From the NCBI GenBank assembly GCA_028641055.1, contig CM054063.1:51089827-51153826 (forward strand): a DNA stretch of 64,000 nucleotides. Reading direction: 5' to 3'. The DNA comes from Alopecurus myosuroides. Taxonomy: Eukaryota; Streptophyta; Magnoliopsida; Poales; Poaceae. Of this stretch, positions 44,741-56,193 are shown piece by piece (the stretch's first letter is position 1; the number at the start of each line of letters is the position of its first letter). The notes under the pieces are model-generated. The model was given only the letters and a program-made list of their open reading frames with translations. It ran no database searches and was not told where the DNA came from. Both the position numbers and the translations under genes were made by a program.

Positions 44741-45118
44741 CTTTTTACTAGAAATTTCATTGTTGTCAGTATTGACATGTAGAATGGGACTCTCCCTTTG
44801 TCCTCGTCAGATTAATCCACTTTTTTAAAGACCTCAAAACTTTGAATTGAAGCATTTGATTACTAAATATTCGATTTGAATGTATTCACAATAATTCTAA
44901 ATAAAAAAATTCATATTTTTTATTTAATTTAGTAATAATTTATATTTCATTCTAAAAAAGAATAAAGAACCATATATTATAATATAGGTTCTGTGATTAA
45001 TCGTTTGCTATGTCAATATCTATACGTGTTTATTAGATGTATAAAGCTCTTCTTTATCGAATTTAGAAGGAATTCCACTAAAAACACAACGTAATTATAT
45101 AGCTGAAATACATGTTTC
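44741..45118 (-). pseudogene. 3' part of the plastid trnL group I intron
   Basis: The conserved end of the intron (GGACAAAGGGAGAGTCCCAT on the minus strand, about 44795) is present. AT-rich intron sequence then runs to about 45118, where similarity to plastid style stops. Confidence 0.7.
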
Positions 45119-47150
45119 CCTTATATTTTGAGTTCAACTGCTAGGAAGAACGAAAACCCGCAGTCCAGAGTTTTAGTTTGCTTCAATAAAGTTAGCAAGT
45201 GTATGCTCTGGAGCAGGGAGACACAACTGCTACGTTGTATCGACTGACCCACATAGGACCTCCCGCACCGTAAGGCGAACTAGAGTGAATGAGTGACTTG
45301 TTTATCGGGAAGTGAAGAGTAAAGAGATAGCGGAGAGGAGGCGGACTCTTGTCGCGTAGTGGCCCCACCCCCTCTGCTCTGTTTGTTTTAAAACACTTGT
45401 CTTGTCTTCCCTTCCCTTATGAAACCAGTTCTTTTCAAAACCAGTCCTTTGCTTTCGTACGGAAAGGATAGTCCGTTGGATGGACATTTCCCTGTTCCGG
45501 ATTTCTAGTCAAAGTAGCAGGCAAAGCTAGTCTCGTGAAAGACAATAAGCTAGATTTTGCCATTCCTATCTTTTTGGAAGGGGGAGAGGAGAGGCTGATA
45601 AGCCGATCCTCGGGAGGGGGAGGGGCCTTTTCATTTCCCTCGAACTGAGTTAATTTGCAAATTTTGAAAACTGAAATCCAACCTGTATACATTCCCACGT
45701 ATACCCTGTCGTATCGTCGCTTTCGCAGAATGACAACCGGTTTGCGACCGAGGTTGTCATCCAGTGGCGTCAAGCAGCTAGCTTATGCTCGACTAGGTCC
45801 ACAACTTGTGCCTTCTTGTTTTCTGAGTTGACCGTCTTTAGCGATTGAAATCCAGGGCTGTAGTAATGGCCAAAGCCATATTAAGGCCGTCTGCCCCCAG
45901 GGATGATATTACGAGGTAGGATCTTAATGGCTCTCCTCACGCTAGTCAAGGGAATTTCAACCGGAACAACAGTCGACACTCTAGAAAGTTCACAGGTCAT
46001 CCTATGTCAATAAAAAAGTGTCAAATTGCTAAACAAATTCGAGCTTTAATCGTCCTCGACAGGAACTTGAAGGTCTTGCCCTATCGTCTTGATCCAGTAT
46101 CGGTTGAAAGGCGCTAAATCAATCAATTAATTAGTTTCCTCAGAACGTAAAATCTAAAGATAAGATTAAATGACCTTTGGGAGGAATTCCAAATATAAGG
46201 TAAACCTGTATTTCAGCTATATAATTCCAAACAAACAAAGTACAAAGTAAGATCTTATTATTAAGTAAGACAGAAATTGTTCCTTAACTTAAATATACTT
46301 CTATTGATAGTGTAGCGTAGCTGAGGTTTTCTGAAAATAAGATCAATAAAAAAAGGTATCCGACCTTGGGAGAAATTCCCCTAATATAGCAAGGTGGTTT
46401 CATATCAATTCTGTCTATCTCAAAAGCTTGAGGAAGTGGTGCTGTTATGCTTTATCCCTCGGTTCAGTTCTAGTAAATAACCAGATTAGGGTTTTCGGTT
46501 CATGCCGGAAATGAATAAATAGAGTGTTCGACCTTTGGGAGAACTACCGATTATAGGGAAAGCCTTCTTTTGCGGTAGTATCGTGCCTTGCCAAAGCTTT
46601 GACATAGCGGCTTCCAAGACTTGGACTCAAGGAAGACAAAATTAGGATGTCTTTGTTGTCAAGGATACCCTTCCATGTGGGATTCCTTGACGGTCGATGG
46701 AATGTATTTAATGTTGCATCGGCCTGCCTTTTTTATAAACATTGTCAGACCGCAGTGGTCGTCTTCCCTCTATTCCCGCTCATATTACCTCTATTTATTA
46801 GGGCGTATGGACGAGGGCTCTGCTCCTCCTCTCCGAGTACCATGGGTATACATATATTCTTTCAGTTTCTTTGTATTTGCTTGGTATTTCTTTTGGATAT
46901 GTCTTCTCTCTCTTCAGAACGGAGAGAGAATCTGTCTTTATTAGGAACGTCTACCACACTTTAAGATTCCAACCTGATGAGGATGGACTCTAGACCCACT
47001 CGTTCTGATTCTGTGATTGCAAAAAATGGATCATAAAGTTTATCCTGTTTACTAACTCAATCTTGATGTAAAAGCTTCTCTCAATCCCTCCCTAGTCCTT
47101 TCTTTCCTGGGCACAGGCTTACCTGGTTGACCGCCCACATTCATTCATTG
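45119..47150. other. Probable mitochondrial DNA, no gene recognised
   Basis: Mixed-composition sequence with short open frames (45435-45773, 46621-46944) that match nothing I know. It has three related blocks of the form GACCTTTGGGAGGAATTCC (46171), GACCTTGGGAGAAATTCCCC (46362) and GACCTTTGGGAGAACTACCG (46531), spaced about 170-190 bp. Confidence 0.4.
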
Positions 47151-47156
47151 TTCGTT

Positions 47157-47262
47157 CTGAGGTGGATTCGAACCACAGCAAGCGCATCAAGGATTTTGAG
47201 TCCAACGCGCTAAACTAAAGAGGATTTTCAGTCCTCTGCTCTACCAGCCAGAGCCAGAACCT
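47157..47262 (-). pseudogene. Chimeric tRNA-like sequence
   Basis: On the minus strand a tRNA-Phe-like 5' half (GGTAGAGCAGAGGACTGAAA) is followed by a second anticodon-arm-like GGACTCAAAATCC and a T arm GTGGTTCGAATCCAC. The outermost GTTCTG and CAGAAC can pair as an acceptor stem. It looks like two fused mitochondrial-style tRNA pieces and is not a normal cloverleaf. Confidence 0.5.
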
Positions 47263-47459
47263 AGAAGGACACTGAACACCCGACTTTACACAATTAGACT
47301 GGAAACACTGCTTGTCAAGAGCACAGACCCCAGTATAGAATACTTTTTGAGTATGTTGGTAAGGTCCGGTCATCCGCTTCTGTGCTTGCACTTTTCCGTA
47401 ACTAGGGGTGCAAGTCCAGTACAGCGTACTTTCATAATGGAATCAAAAGCGTCGTCCGG

Positions 47460-47546
47460 ATATACATGAAAAATGCCTATATACGAGATTTATGACGTTC
47501 TGATATACATGAAAAATGTCTATATACGAGATTTATGACACAAAAT
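47460..47546. repeat. 43-bp tandem duplication
   Basis: ATATACATGAAAAATG(C/T)CTATATACGAGATTTATGAC occurs twice, 43 bp apart. Confidence 0.85.
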
Positions 47547-48329
47547 GTTGTTATTTCAACATGATTCCTCAACAATTGAGTCATTGTAACTGACTCTCCG
47601 TTCCACTTTGGTTTTCGAGTAATAATTACCATGATGAATTTCTCTTACTGCTAGGTTCCGCATTGGATTTAGCCAACTTTTGTTTAGAAAGTGGTGTCAC
47701 GACCGTGGGGATCAAATGGATGGTTCAGGAAACTAGTGAAGCGTCACGGTCTAATCATATAGATGACCATAGTGGTATGGTTCCATAGAAAACTACAGGA
47801 GGCCATTACTGCCACCAAAATGGTTTCCATGCTCCGTTAGATGATTTTCCGATATCGCAGTATCAAGCTAGAACGGTTTCAATCTGTAGGACGGGAAAGA
47901 AACCTCATCCTTTGGTGCACACTAACCGATGAAGCTCAACCCTCTCTCAAACTGAGCTATTTAAGCTTTTTAGAACACAAAGTTCGAGTAGTTCAGTGAA
48001 AAAACGGTCAAGCTTTCTTCCATCCTTCCTAGCTCCTCGAGCTTGCACCCGTCTCGCGCATCACTGCTTACTTGTGATCTAGATCTGCATCCTGATAAGG
48101 TGCATCCCGTTAAATGATCTTATGTAAAACTTATCACCACATATAATAAACATGGCAGAGTTTTGAAAAGTACAACTCGATCTTTCACCTCAGCTTATGG
48201 TGGTTACTTTACCTATTTAGGAAGTATGGCCTATATGTCATCATACCTTGTCGGATCATAACCATCCTCATCTTGTCAAGTTTATATGGCTAAAAATGTA
48301 GGCGGGTGACCCTGACGATTGCACCAAGA

Positions 48330-48342
48330 CTGGTATCAGAGT
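48330..48342 (+). other. Copia-type primer-binding-site-like sequence
   Basis: CTGGTATCAGAGTC resembles the TGGTATCAGAGC site complementary to initiator tRNA-Met used by Copia elements. It lies 0.57 kb before Copia coding sequence on the same strand. Confidence 0.45.
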
Positions 48343-48896
48343 CTCTCGGTAATCTCAATCATAGAGGCCAAAGTTGCTAATGTATCTGCAAAACCTTGAA
48401 GAGCTGTAAGAAGTAGCAAGGAATCCCACATGAACTAGAAGCTAGATAAGCACCATCATGGCTTTTTCTTCCATCGAAGACTCCCAAAGGTGCTATGAAA
48501 TAGGCGAATTGGTCCCCCTAAACGACGAGTTCCAAAATCCCACCGAGTTATATGATGTCTGATTGCTCGTTATGCATGTGAGAGAGTAAGAAGAAAGTAA
48601 CATAGCTATCCCCTCTTTGGTACCTTTCTTCCTCCGAGCGAACCACAGAGCACACCACCAAGATGAATAAATTGATCTGAAGACCAGCTAGCAATGGACA
48701 TCATCGAAGCAGCGCCTACTGTCGTCCATCGTTTTTCTACTCGCTGCTCACGTTTTAGCTTTCCCTCTCTATTGTATTGCTATTTTGTCGGTCGATTGTC
48801 AGATTGAATTTGTTGTATATTGCATATGTGTCTACATTGCCCCCGCTGAAAGGATAGCTTAAATCTCTAGTTCTACTACCGACCACCTCAAGTTAT

Positions 48897-49769
48897 TTGA
48901 GCTTAATAATCATAACGACTCGAAATCACCCTTCTAAGCTCCTTTGCCCTTTTCATATGTGCCCGAATAGAGATTGGTTTACCACTTATGAACATGTTAG
49001 TGCTGCTGGTTCTGTTTTGATGGGTGATAACTCACCATGTCAGATAGAAGGCAAAGGCTCTATTCGGATCAAGATGTTTGACGACACAATAAGAACTTTA
49101 ACAGATGTTCGATACATTCCGAAGATGAAGAGAAATCTTATCTCGCTAAGTGCCCTTGATGATAAGGGGTACAAGTATTCAGGTGGAGGTGGAGTCCTGA
49201 AGGTCACCAAAGGTTCTCTTGGTGTAATGAAGGGTTACATAAAGAAGACTAACGGTCTTTATTATCTTTGAGGTACGACAATTTCAGGTAATGCCGCCCC
49301 TGTTGTTTCAAATGAATTATCTGATTGTGATGCTTCTAATCTTTTGCATATGCGTCTCGGGCATATGAGTGAACTTGGTTTGGCAGAATGAAACAAAAGA
49401 TGACTTCTTGATGGATATAGCACTCACAAGCTGAAGTTCTATGGGAATTGCATCTTTGGCAAGCACAAGAGGGTGAAGTTCAATCCTTCGTTTTTATCAA
49501 CATCCGGTAAGCAGAAGGACAGAGAACTGTCCCGATTTCTCGTAATGCCAGGCCCAAAAGTCCTCCATCCGCATAGCAGCAAAAGTAGGCATTTCTTTGA
49601 TACTTACTCACCTGTGGCTAGATTTACCACCATTCGAGTACTACTATCACGGGCTTCCTCGCACGGTCTTCTCGTTCATCAGATGGGAAGACGGCTTTCC
49701 TTAATGGGGAGTTGGATGAGGAAATTTACATGGAGCAGCCAGATCAAGAGTACCCGCGCATTCGCCTAA
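48897..49769 (+). pseudogene. Copia pol fragments in the organelle-like block
   Basis: The first frame (48897-49271) is a protease/pre-integrase region with YHMCPNRDWF-type sequence, SVLMGDNSPCQIEGKGSIRI, VRYIPKMKRNLISLSALDDK and GVLKVTKGSLGVMKGY. A second piece (about 49330-49470) has LHMRLGHMSELGLAE and a Cys-type finger, with stops. The third (49591-49760) is the start of an RT domain (FFDTYSPVARFTTIRVLLS, LVHQM) and breaks out of frame. The intervening integrase is deleted. All parts are on the plus strand in Copia order, so this is one collapsed element. Confidence 0.8.
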
Positions 49770-50970
49770 CCCCGGGTTTTTTTCGATCAAAATGAAGATT
49801 TTGAGAAAATAAGCCCGCATCTGACCTTGAAAAGAATCACCAGTTACTTGATCCACCCCTGCGGTAAGTGGGAACGAATGTTACAACCGATAGTAGTAGG
49901 ATTTCCACAGGTTGAGCTCCTTATCTTTTGACTTTTCTAAGGATAGCCGAGTAGATATACTAGAATGGAATGAATCGATCACGAGAAATCACTACGCACA
50001 GGGGAGCCGTAAGGAAGAGGAGTAATATCGTTATAAAGTTCACGAATTTGATTCATTTTTGAATCGATAAGTGAACACGGAATCTTGTCTTGTTCCCCTT
50101 GGTTCCAAGTCGATTTCGCTTGTCGAAATCATTCAATCCATAAGTTTTTGTTTTTTCGATCGAGGTCAGCCGAACACTTATTTTCTCTTTCAAAAGTGGT
50201 GATGGTGTGGGTAAATTCAATCGATATCTTGTTTTCCCTTTCCGAGGCGGGGAAATCAGTGATGAATTGTTAGAAAAAGGGCTGAGCTAGGACTTTCCAT
50301 AAAATGGAGCTTGATCGGTCGGCTTAACAGACCCAAATTAAGTTACCAACACGGAATGACATTTGAAACCTGACTTCCTGTTTGTCATTGGAAAGAACGG
50401 AAGAGCATTGTGTTTCTCCTAGGAAATACTACAATAGGTCAAAATAAGAACAGACAAGATTCGTTGATACGGAGCTGGTCCATTTTACAAGCGATCCCCT
50501 ATTCTGCATCCCGAAGATCATACGGCCCAGAGCTAGAGCGATCATTACAGATATATAGGGACAGCAAGAATCGGTAAATACCGGGGATACCTTACTAAGC
50601 ATTTCCTAGATCTTGAGTTAGGCGTAGCTACTCCCTCCCCCATGTTATCCTGATTCCCCATCCTTCCGCTGAAGCTAAGCCAGTATTAGTTGATGGCGAG
50701 CATAGTAGATGCGGCTTTATCGTCTAAAAAGCAACCGGCTTTCGAGTAAGAAAGGGCCCCTTATAGAAGCACTTGAGCGTGGTTTCGTCCGGAGGGAGTG
50801 TTTTTCAAAATCGACCTGGGCATTCGTAGAGGGGAAAAGACATCCATGCGATAAGCGAGGGAGAGGTCTGTCTTCCCAAAGTAGCCGCCAAGCCTTCCAC
50901 TCGATACTTTGTTTGCTATTTGAGTCTCCACCAAGCAAATAATCGACAGAGCACACTCCTTCGCGAGATC
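49770..50970. other. Probable mitochondrial DNA, no gene recognised
   Basis: Contains an open frame (50709-50942, RLKSNRLSSKKGPL...) with the style of plant mitochondrial hypothetical ORFs. No similarity could be established. Confidence 0.35.
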
Positions 50971-51282
50971 TCACTGAAGGTCTACCCCCACTATTGTCAG
51001 CCCTTCTTCGAACTGATCAACAATGTCCGCCACCTTCATTTGGAATTGCACCGTAAACGGGTTCGCACCAAGGATGCGGAATCTAATGTCGCGAGCCAAG
51101 GACCATGCAGCACGCATGTCGTCGAAGAAGGCCGACTGGCTAAATGCTTTCGACGTGTGCACCTTCACAACCTCCATCCACCGCGTATTCTCTTGCACGC
51201 TAGGCACCTCCTCTTCCCAGATCAGATCATCGAAGTCCTCGCATGAAAGAATGTCGTGTTCCTGTCCCCTTCCTTTAGGCAA
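50971..51282 (-). pseudogene. LINE ORF1 fragment (DUF4283-type)
   Basis: The minus frame carries EVVKVHTSKAFSQSAFFDDM, RAAWSLARDIRFRILGAN and FTVQFQMKVADI. As I recall it, this is the start of the DUF4283 domain of plant LINE ORF1 and related zinc-knuckle proteins. The C-terminal part and the rest of the LINE are absent. It lies close to the right edge of the organelle-like block. Confidence 0.65.
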
Positions 51283-51849
51283 TCCACTCTACTTCGTTGT
51301 TTAGCCAAGATTTCCTCTCTAAGGAGGAGCTCGGCAATGAATTTGTTTGGCTAGCGTCCGCTCACGATCACTCCAAGGCAGGCGAACAATCGATTTACCA
51401 TTTTATGATCCAAGATCTGGGCACAACATACTTACTAATAGATGAAGATGAATGCGTGTCTTTTTATTCTTCCAGTGTCTAATTAAAGTATTCATTCTAT
51501 ATTCTTTGTCTACGTAGCATAAAACATAAAGGGGTCTAGGTTTGGGACTCCTAACCTTATCGATAGTGGACATAGTAGTGGACATTGGCGCAAGCCTTAG
51601 TAAGTCGTCTCGCAGGCGTACTCAGACTTCATCCGAGACACATGGGTTCTTTTGCTTCCTTCAAAGAACTCGTCTTTGAGCCTCTAAAAAGAAGGGCATA
51701 GTATCCCAGTCACCTAGACCACTTAAAAGGAAGGAATTGGTCTTTGGCTTTGAGTGATCCAATCATTGGTGAATGGGTTTAGTAAGGTAGAAGGAAAGGG
51801 CCCCTCCCGACCTTTGTATAAATTAGGATTATGTTTAAATTATTATTGA

Positions 51850-52888
51850 AACGGGGCGATGTGTTGGAATGCACCAAAAGGACAAAACAATATTTGAGGA
51901 CGTGCGGAGAAAAATGGTCGAGATGCTTTTAGCATGGGAGGCACGTTCACATCCAGAGTCAATGTGCCAACTTAGGCATGCCCGAGTGCCCATTTCGATA
52001 AGGCACCTGCTGAGCGTCCCCCGGAGGACAGAAATCTAATCCGCATGCCCCCCCTTAGCCTGACACGTGTCCCAAAAAAGGGCCTAAAACCAGCTTTTGT
52101 TGTAAAACTCCCGCTTGCAGTGTAGCAAAAACATTTGTGGGCCAAAACAAAACAAAAAAGACTGGACTCGTCGGAAACGTGGTAGCAAACATTTTCTAGT
52201 ACTATAGCACAAACACGAAGAATAATTGCAGAAAAAAATTATGCTATTGTAGCAAAAAAAATTGACTTCGCCGGAGACATTGTAGAAAAAACTTTATACT
52301 AGGATAGCAAAATCAAAAAACAATTATAGAAAAAAAGAAGTCTTTATTGTAGCAATAAAGCTAACTTAATCGGAGACATTGCCAGAAGCTCTCGCCGGAA
52401 ATTATTTTTAGCATAGAATTTGTACTATGATAGCAAAACCAAAATAACAAGTGCAACAAAAAAGTTGTGCTATGTCAGCAAAAAAGCTAAAAAAATATCA
52501 TACTGTAAGAGCGCCTCCACAACTAGCAGCACGGTGGGGAGCAGTTCTGCCTGCGTACAGCAGTGCGCGTAGGCGAAAGAAAAAAAATGCATAGAAAAGA
52601 TTGGAGGAGAAAAGGAAGATATAAAACCGTACGTGGTGGACAACTCGTCTGGTGGCTATCTCGGAGCGGACACGCGCGAGCCGGGAGACGTGGTGACAGT
52701 TAGCGTTTCCCTTTCGATAATGCAATAGTAGTACCATTAATTCTCTCTCGGCAGATACAGTGGCTTTTGGTCTGAAATAGGTGAGACTAACGTTTGATAC
52801 ACCGTTTGACAGTTAGCCGGGAGACTTGCTTTTTTCTTCTCCTTCTTTTTCAGCCTAGGCCCATTCACCGCGGTAGTTTTGGTACACT
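51850..52888. other. Intergenic DNA with degenerate short repeats
   Basis: From 52110 to 52480, units of the form GTAGCAAAAA...CGCCGGAGACATTGTAG recur four or more times. This is typical of decayed transposon subterminal arrays. The family was not identified. No gene supported. Confidence 0.4.
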
Positions 52889-52891
52889 TAG

Positions 52892-53038
52892 GCCCCGCTT
52901 GGATGCCCGTATATTAACCAATTACGGAGGTATAAATCCACGGACCTCCCGAGGTCCTCCTAAAAATCCGGCGCGCGTAGTGTAATGACGGGTAAATTAT
53001 ACGGAGCCGTAAATTTGCAAGACTAACCAAGCGGGGCC
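52892..53038. mobile_element. Tourist (PIF/Harbinger) MITE, 147 bp
   Basis: Ends GGCCCCGCTTGGATG and (inverted) GGCCCCGCTTGGTTA with TTA target duplications (52889-52891 and 53039-53041). Confidence 0.9.
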
Positions 53039-53272
53039 TTAGTAATCCGCTACAAAGTTTTCCGGTGACGTTAATCGCATAATACTTCCTAGACAAGAAG
53101 AGAGCGAGATGAAATTTCCAATCAATTACTACCGTAGAACAAAGCAAGTGCCTCTTTCACCCCCAACACGCATAGCCCTCTCCCCATCTTTCTGTCTTGC
53201 ATAGCAAGAAGATCCTGCGGTGCGAGTCAGGCCAGTCAGCCACAACATCCGTCTGGATCCTGCCCGACTGTC

Positions 53273-53278
53273 TATAAA
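53273..53278 (+). promoter_or_regulatory. TATA box of the broken gene
   Basis: TATAAA in GTCTATAAAGTACC, about 55 bp before the first in-frame ATG (53333) and 140 bp before the ATG with better context (53420). Confidence 0.5.
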
Positions 53279-53419
53279 GTACCATCGATCACACGCCAGA
53301 CGTCCATACCCCAACTCCCCTCGTCTCGCATTATGACATTCTCACTTCGCCTCACTTCCAAGTCCCTCCAACGCAAGAATCAAACCACACTGCGCCCTCC
53401 CGTCTCTTCCCGAGACAAG

Positions 53420-55884
53420 ATGGACGCCGCCATCCTCCCTCGCACCCACGGTGCGGACCTCTGGTCGTGTTGGGTCGCTCTCCACGACCATGCGCGCGGT
53501 CTGCCCGTCGTGGAGAAGCATGCGGTGGTCGTCGATGTAGAGGCGGACGCTGACGGTGAGGAGTGGGGAGACGAGCAGCCCCCGGAGTGGGTGATGCTCC
53601 TCACCAGTCGCCGCGACCTCCGGCGTGGGCGAGTGATATCCCACAAGTATAAGAGATCGTGTGTAGCCTTTTCGATCAGTAAGAGTGTCGAACCCAACAA
53701 GGAACTAAAGGTGGGATAAATGTTCTCTCAAGTTTTATCAACCACTAACACAACTCTATTCACACTAAATGTTTACTTTATCTAGAAAATAATACTAGAG
53801 CAATAATACGGGTATGAGAAATAACTTTGCAAGATAATAAATACAAGAAAGGAAATGTTAGTGCTGTAGCAATAAAATATACTAAGTAACCATAAACTAA
53901 TAGTACCATGAGTGTGGAAAAGTTGTGGTAATTGTAATAAATTTATCAATGATCGAATAGTCAAATACAAGGGTGATATTCCTCTTTTATGTGGGAGAGG
54001 CAAAGCTAACAAGCTCTCACTATCCAACGATTTCAAGTACTTATGATTGGAACTCTCGCAAACATTCAAAACTATTAGAAGATACATTAAGGTAAAAATA
54101 ACCAACAAAGCATTAAGATGAAAAGGTCATTTTTTATCTCATATGCTTTAATCACTAGATTGAGGCTCATGTTTCTGTCACTCAAGTAGCTCTCCCTCTA
54201 GCATTCTCCACATACTACAAACCATATTATGTGATCCATACACGCATAAACATATGATGGACACTATAGAACTGTAAAAAATTCAATATATAGAGCAAAC
54301 CACCCAAGAGATTCAACTATCAATCATATGGCAAAAGGGAACTACACAAACATGACATAGATGCAATAGATCACCTGCAAATAATTTACAACGTCAAACA
54401 CTGTGTTTACATAGGGAGATACAGATGTGTCTGGAAGGATGAACCACTGTATACAAGGAGGAATTGCGATGAAGATGGCGGTGAAGACAGTGGAGAGGAC
54501 AACGCGAGACGCGGCGCCGGCGTTGGCGTAGCGACTCCTTCCATGCACCACCGGTCATCATGGGGGAGCGCCGCCCCTTAGCCCTCTTCCTTCATGGCTT
54601 CTTGGGAGCCCTCCCCAATGGATATGGGATCTATGGGGAGGCAAAAACATGGTTTTGGTGGCTGGAAATTTGTGGTATGGGGTGTCTTCCACGATCTAAG
54701 TTTCCTCCCTTTATATAGCCTCACGAATTTCCGTCATCCCATCTAGGGCTGCAGTAAATCGGATTTTTCTCAGCCATCCGAACTTGGATTGGGCCGAACT
54801 TTATGTCTAGAACGTTCCTCGCGAAATTCCCCACAACGTTCGCGAAGGAAAATTTTCCATTTGACGTTGTATTCTATCCGGTACGTGACAATCTTCAAAA
54901 CGAGTTTCAGACATATTTCAGGAAAGTCCCAATTCGACTCCAACACAATTTTCTTTTGTATTTTTTATAATTCTTACACATCAAAGTGTAAAACAAGAAC
55001 ATTGTATACTTTTTTAACTATTAGTAGGTTAGTACAAATAAATCATAAACTTAATATAAAAACAACTATCAAAAGTATAAAAGTAGCATGAAACCATTAA
55101 AAAATTATAGATACGTTTTGGACGTATCAGCGAGCTCGCCGCATGGAGCGCGCCAGCAGGCATGCCGACGTTCAGATCAAGACCAAGGCGGGGGCGAACC
55201 CCGTGACATGGAACGCGATAAGGTACCTCCCATTTGCTCGGTTTTTGACTCCCACCTGCAGTTCGTTCGATTTTTGTTTACCCCTCGTGTCTGGATCTGA
55301 AATCTGAATGCTCATTCCTTCTGTAGCGGAGCTTCCAATTGCAAGCACGTGTCGGTGCAGCGCAGGGCTGGCCAGAAGCACGCCGCACATGAACCGGTGA
55401 AGAAGCAGTAACTCGCCCACAATAGATTTCACGTGCTCACCGGGTATTCTTCATCCTTTCGCTCTTCATCTGTTTCCATGGTTGCTTAGGTTGTGCTGAT
55501 TTTTGTTTTGCAGCGAGATCGATGCTGCGATTTTGGATGCGGGTGCCGAGATTGTCCACACTTTCCTAGAGGCGCAGCGCGATGAGCACGAACGCCAGAC
55601 GCTCAAACTCTACATCGACTTCGATGAGGCGCAGAAGCGCGGCCCGCAACGTCAAGTCCAAGGGCGAGAGATACCAGGAGCACCACGCCAAGGTCAAGAC
55701 TGATCTCAAGTTCGTCGCAGAGAACCGGGACCAGGAGCACCATGACAAGGTCAAGACAGACCTCAAGTTCGTTGCACAGGACCAGGAGCACTACCCGGAG
55801 CGCAAGTTCGCCGAGACTGATCATGAACCGGATATGAAGGTTGATGACGAGGAGCTCTTCAACAACATCATCGGGCATGTCTAG
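53420..55884 (+). pseudogene. Unidentified multi-exon gene, broken by a solo LTR
   Basis: The ATG at 53420 (or 53333) opens MDAAILPRTHGADLWSCWVA, ending exon 1a at the LTR (53633). After the LTR the same reading resumes (55135-55222, with VTWNAI) to a donor GGTACC. Exon 2 is 55327-55407 (CTGTAG acceptor, GTAACT donor) and exon 3 begins at 55514 (TTGCAG). All phases agree. Exon 3 has EIDAAILDAGAEIVHTFLEA, a frameshift near 55640, then two copies of HH(A/D)KVKTDLKFVA and an acidic end DDEELFNNIIGHV. I do not recognise the family; the protein is charged and probably helical. Good splice sites and codon use suggest a former host gene or gene capture. Two lesions (LTR, frameshift) argue against function. 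Confidence 0.5.
53634..55129 (-). mobile_element. Solo LTR, 1496 bp, inside exon 1 of the broken gene
   Basis: It reads TGATACGTCC on the minus strand from 55129 and ends GGGATATCA at 53634, with a perfect 5-bp target duplication GCGAG (53629-53633 and 55130-55134). No internal domain is present, so the element was lost by LTR-LTR recombination. The start resembles the Athila/Gypsy LTRs at 8455 but it is a different family. Confidence 0.9.
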
Positions 55885-56016
55885 GGTCCTCACAGCGCCA
55901 CCGCCGGCGACGGGCAACAACAACAGAACGTCTTGCTCTCTCCCAATCGAGAGGTGCGCAGAATCTCAAGTGGCCGTGGAGGAGCGTGTGGCCACGACGG
56001 AGGAGGAGGCGATGGC

Positions 56017-56185
56017 CAGGGGCGGAGCCAGCACCCGGCGACCTAGGGCACCTGCCCGGGCTAGTTCACTAATTCTCCACTAAGAAATAGAGTATTCAGA
56101 GTGGTTAATTACTGGGCAAACGCCGGCCACCGTTGTTGTCCAAAGGCTCTGCCCCGGCTTCGTAAGTGCTCTCGCTCCGCCACTG
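56017..56185. mobile_element. hAT-type MITE (CAGGGGCGGA family), 169 bp
   Basis: Ends CAGGGGCGGAGCCAG and (inverted) CAGTGGCGGAGCGAG with a perfect 8-bp target duplication GCGATGGC (56009-56016 and 56186-56193). The termini match the 809-bp element at 37568. Confidence 0.9.
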
Positions 56186-56193
56186 GCGATGGC

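Larger units (their letters stand above)
43850..51850. other. Organelle-derived mosaic (plastid piece plus probable mitochondrial DNA)
   Basis: It opens with clear plastid DNA (trnF, trnF-trnL spacer, trnL 3' exon and intron, about 43850-45118) and continues into about 6.7 kb with the character of grass mitochondrial DNA. That part has moderate GC, no nuclear repeat families and tRNA-like debris. It contains Copia (48.3-49.8 kb) and LINE (51.0-51.3 kb) fragments, as plant mitochondrial genomes often do. I recognised no mitochondrial protein gene, so the mitochondrial label is inference. Edges are approximate. Confidence 0.55.
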
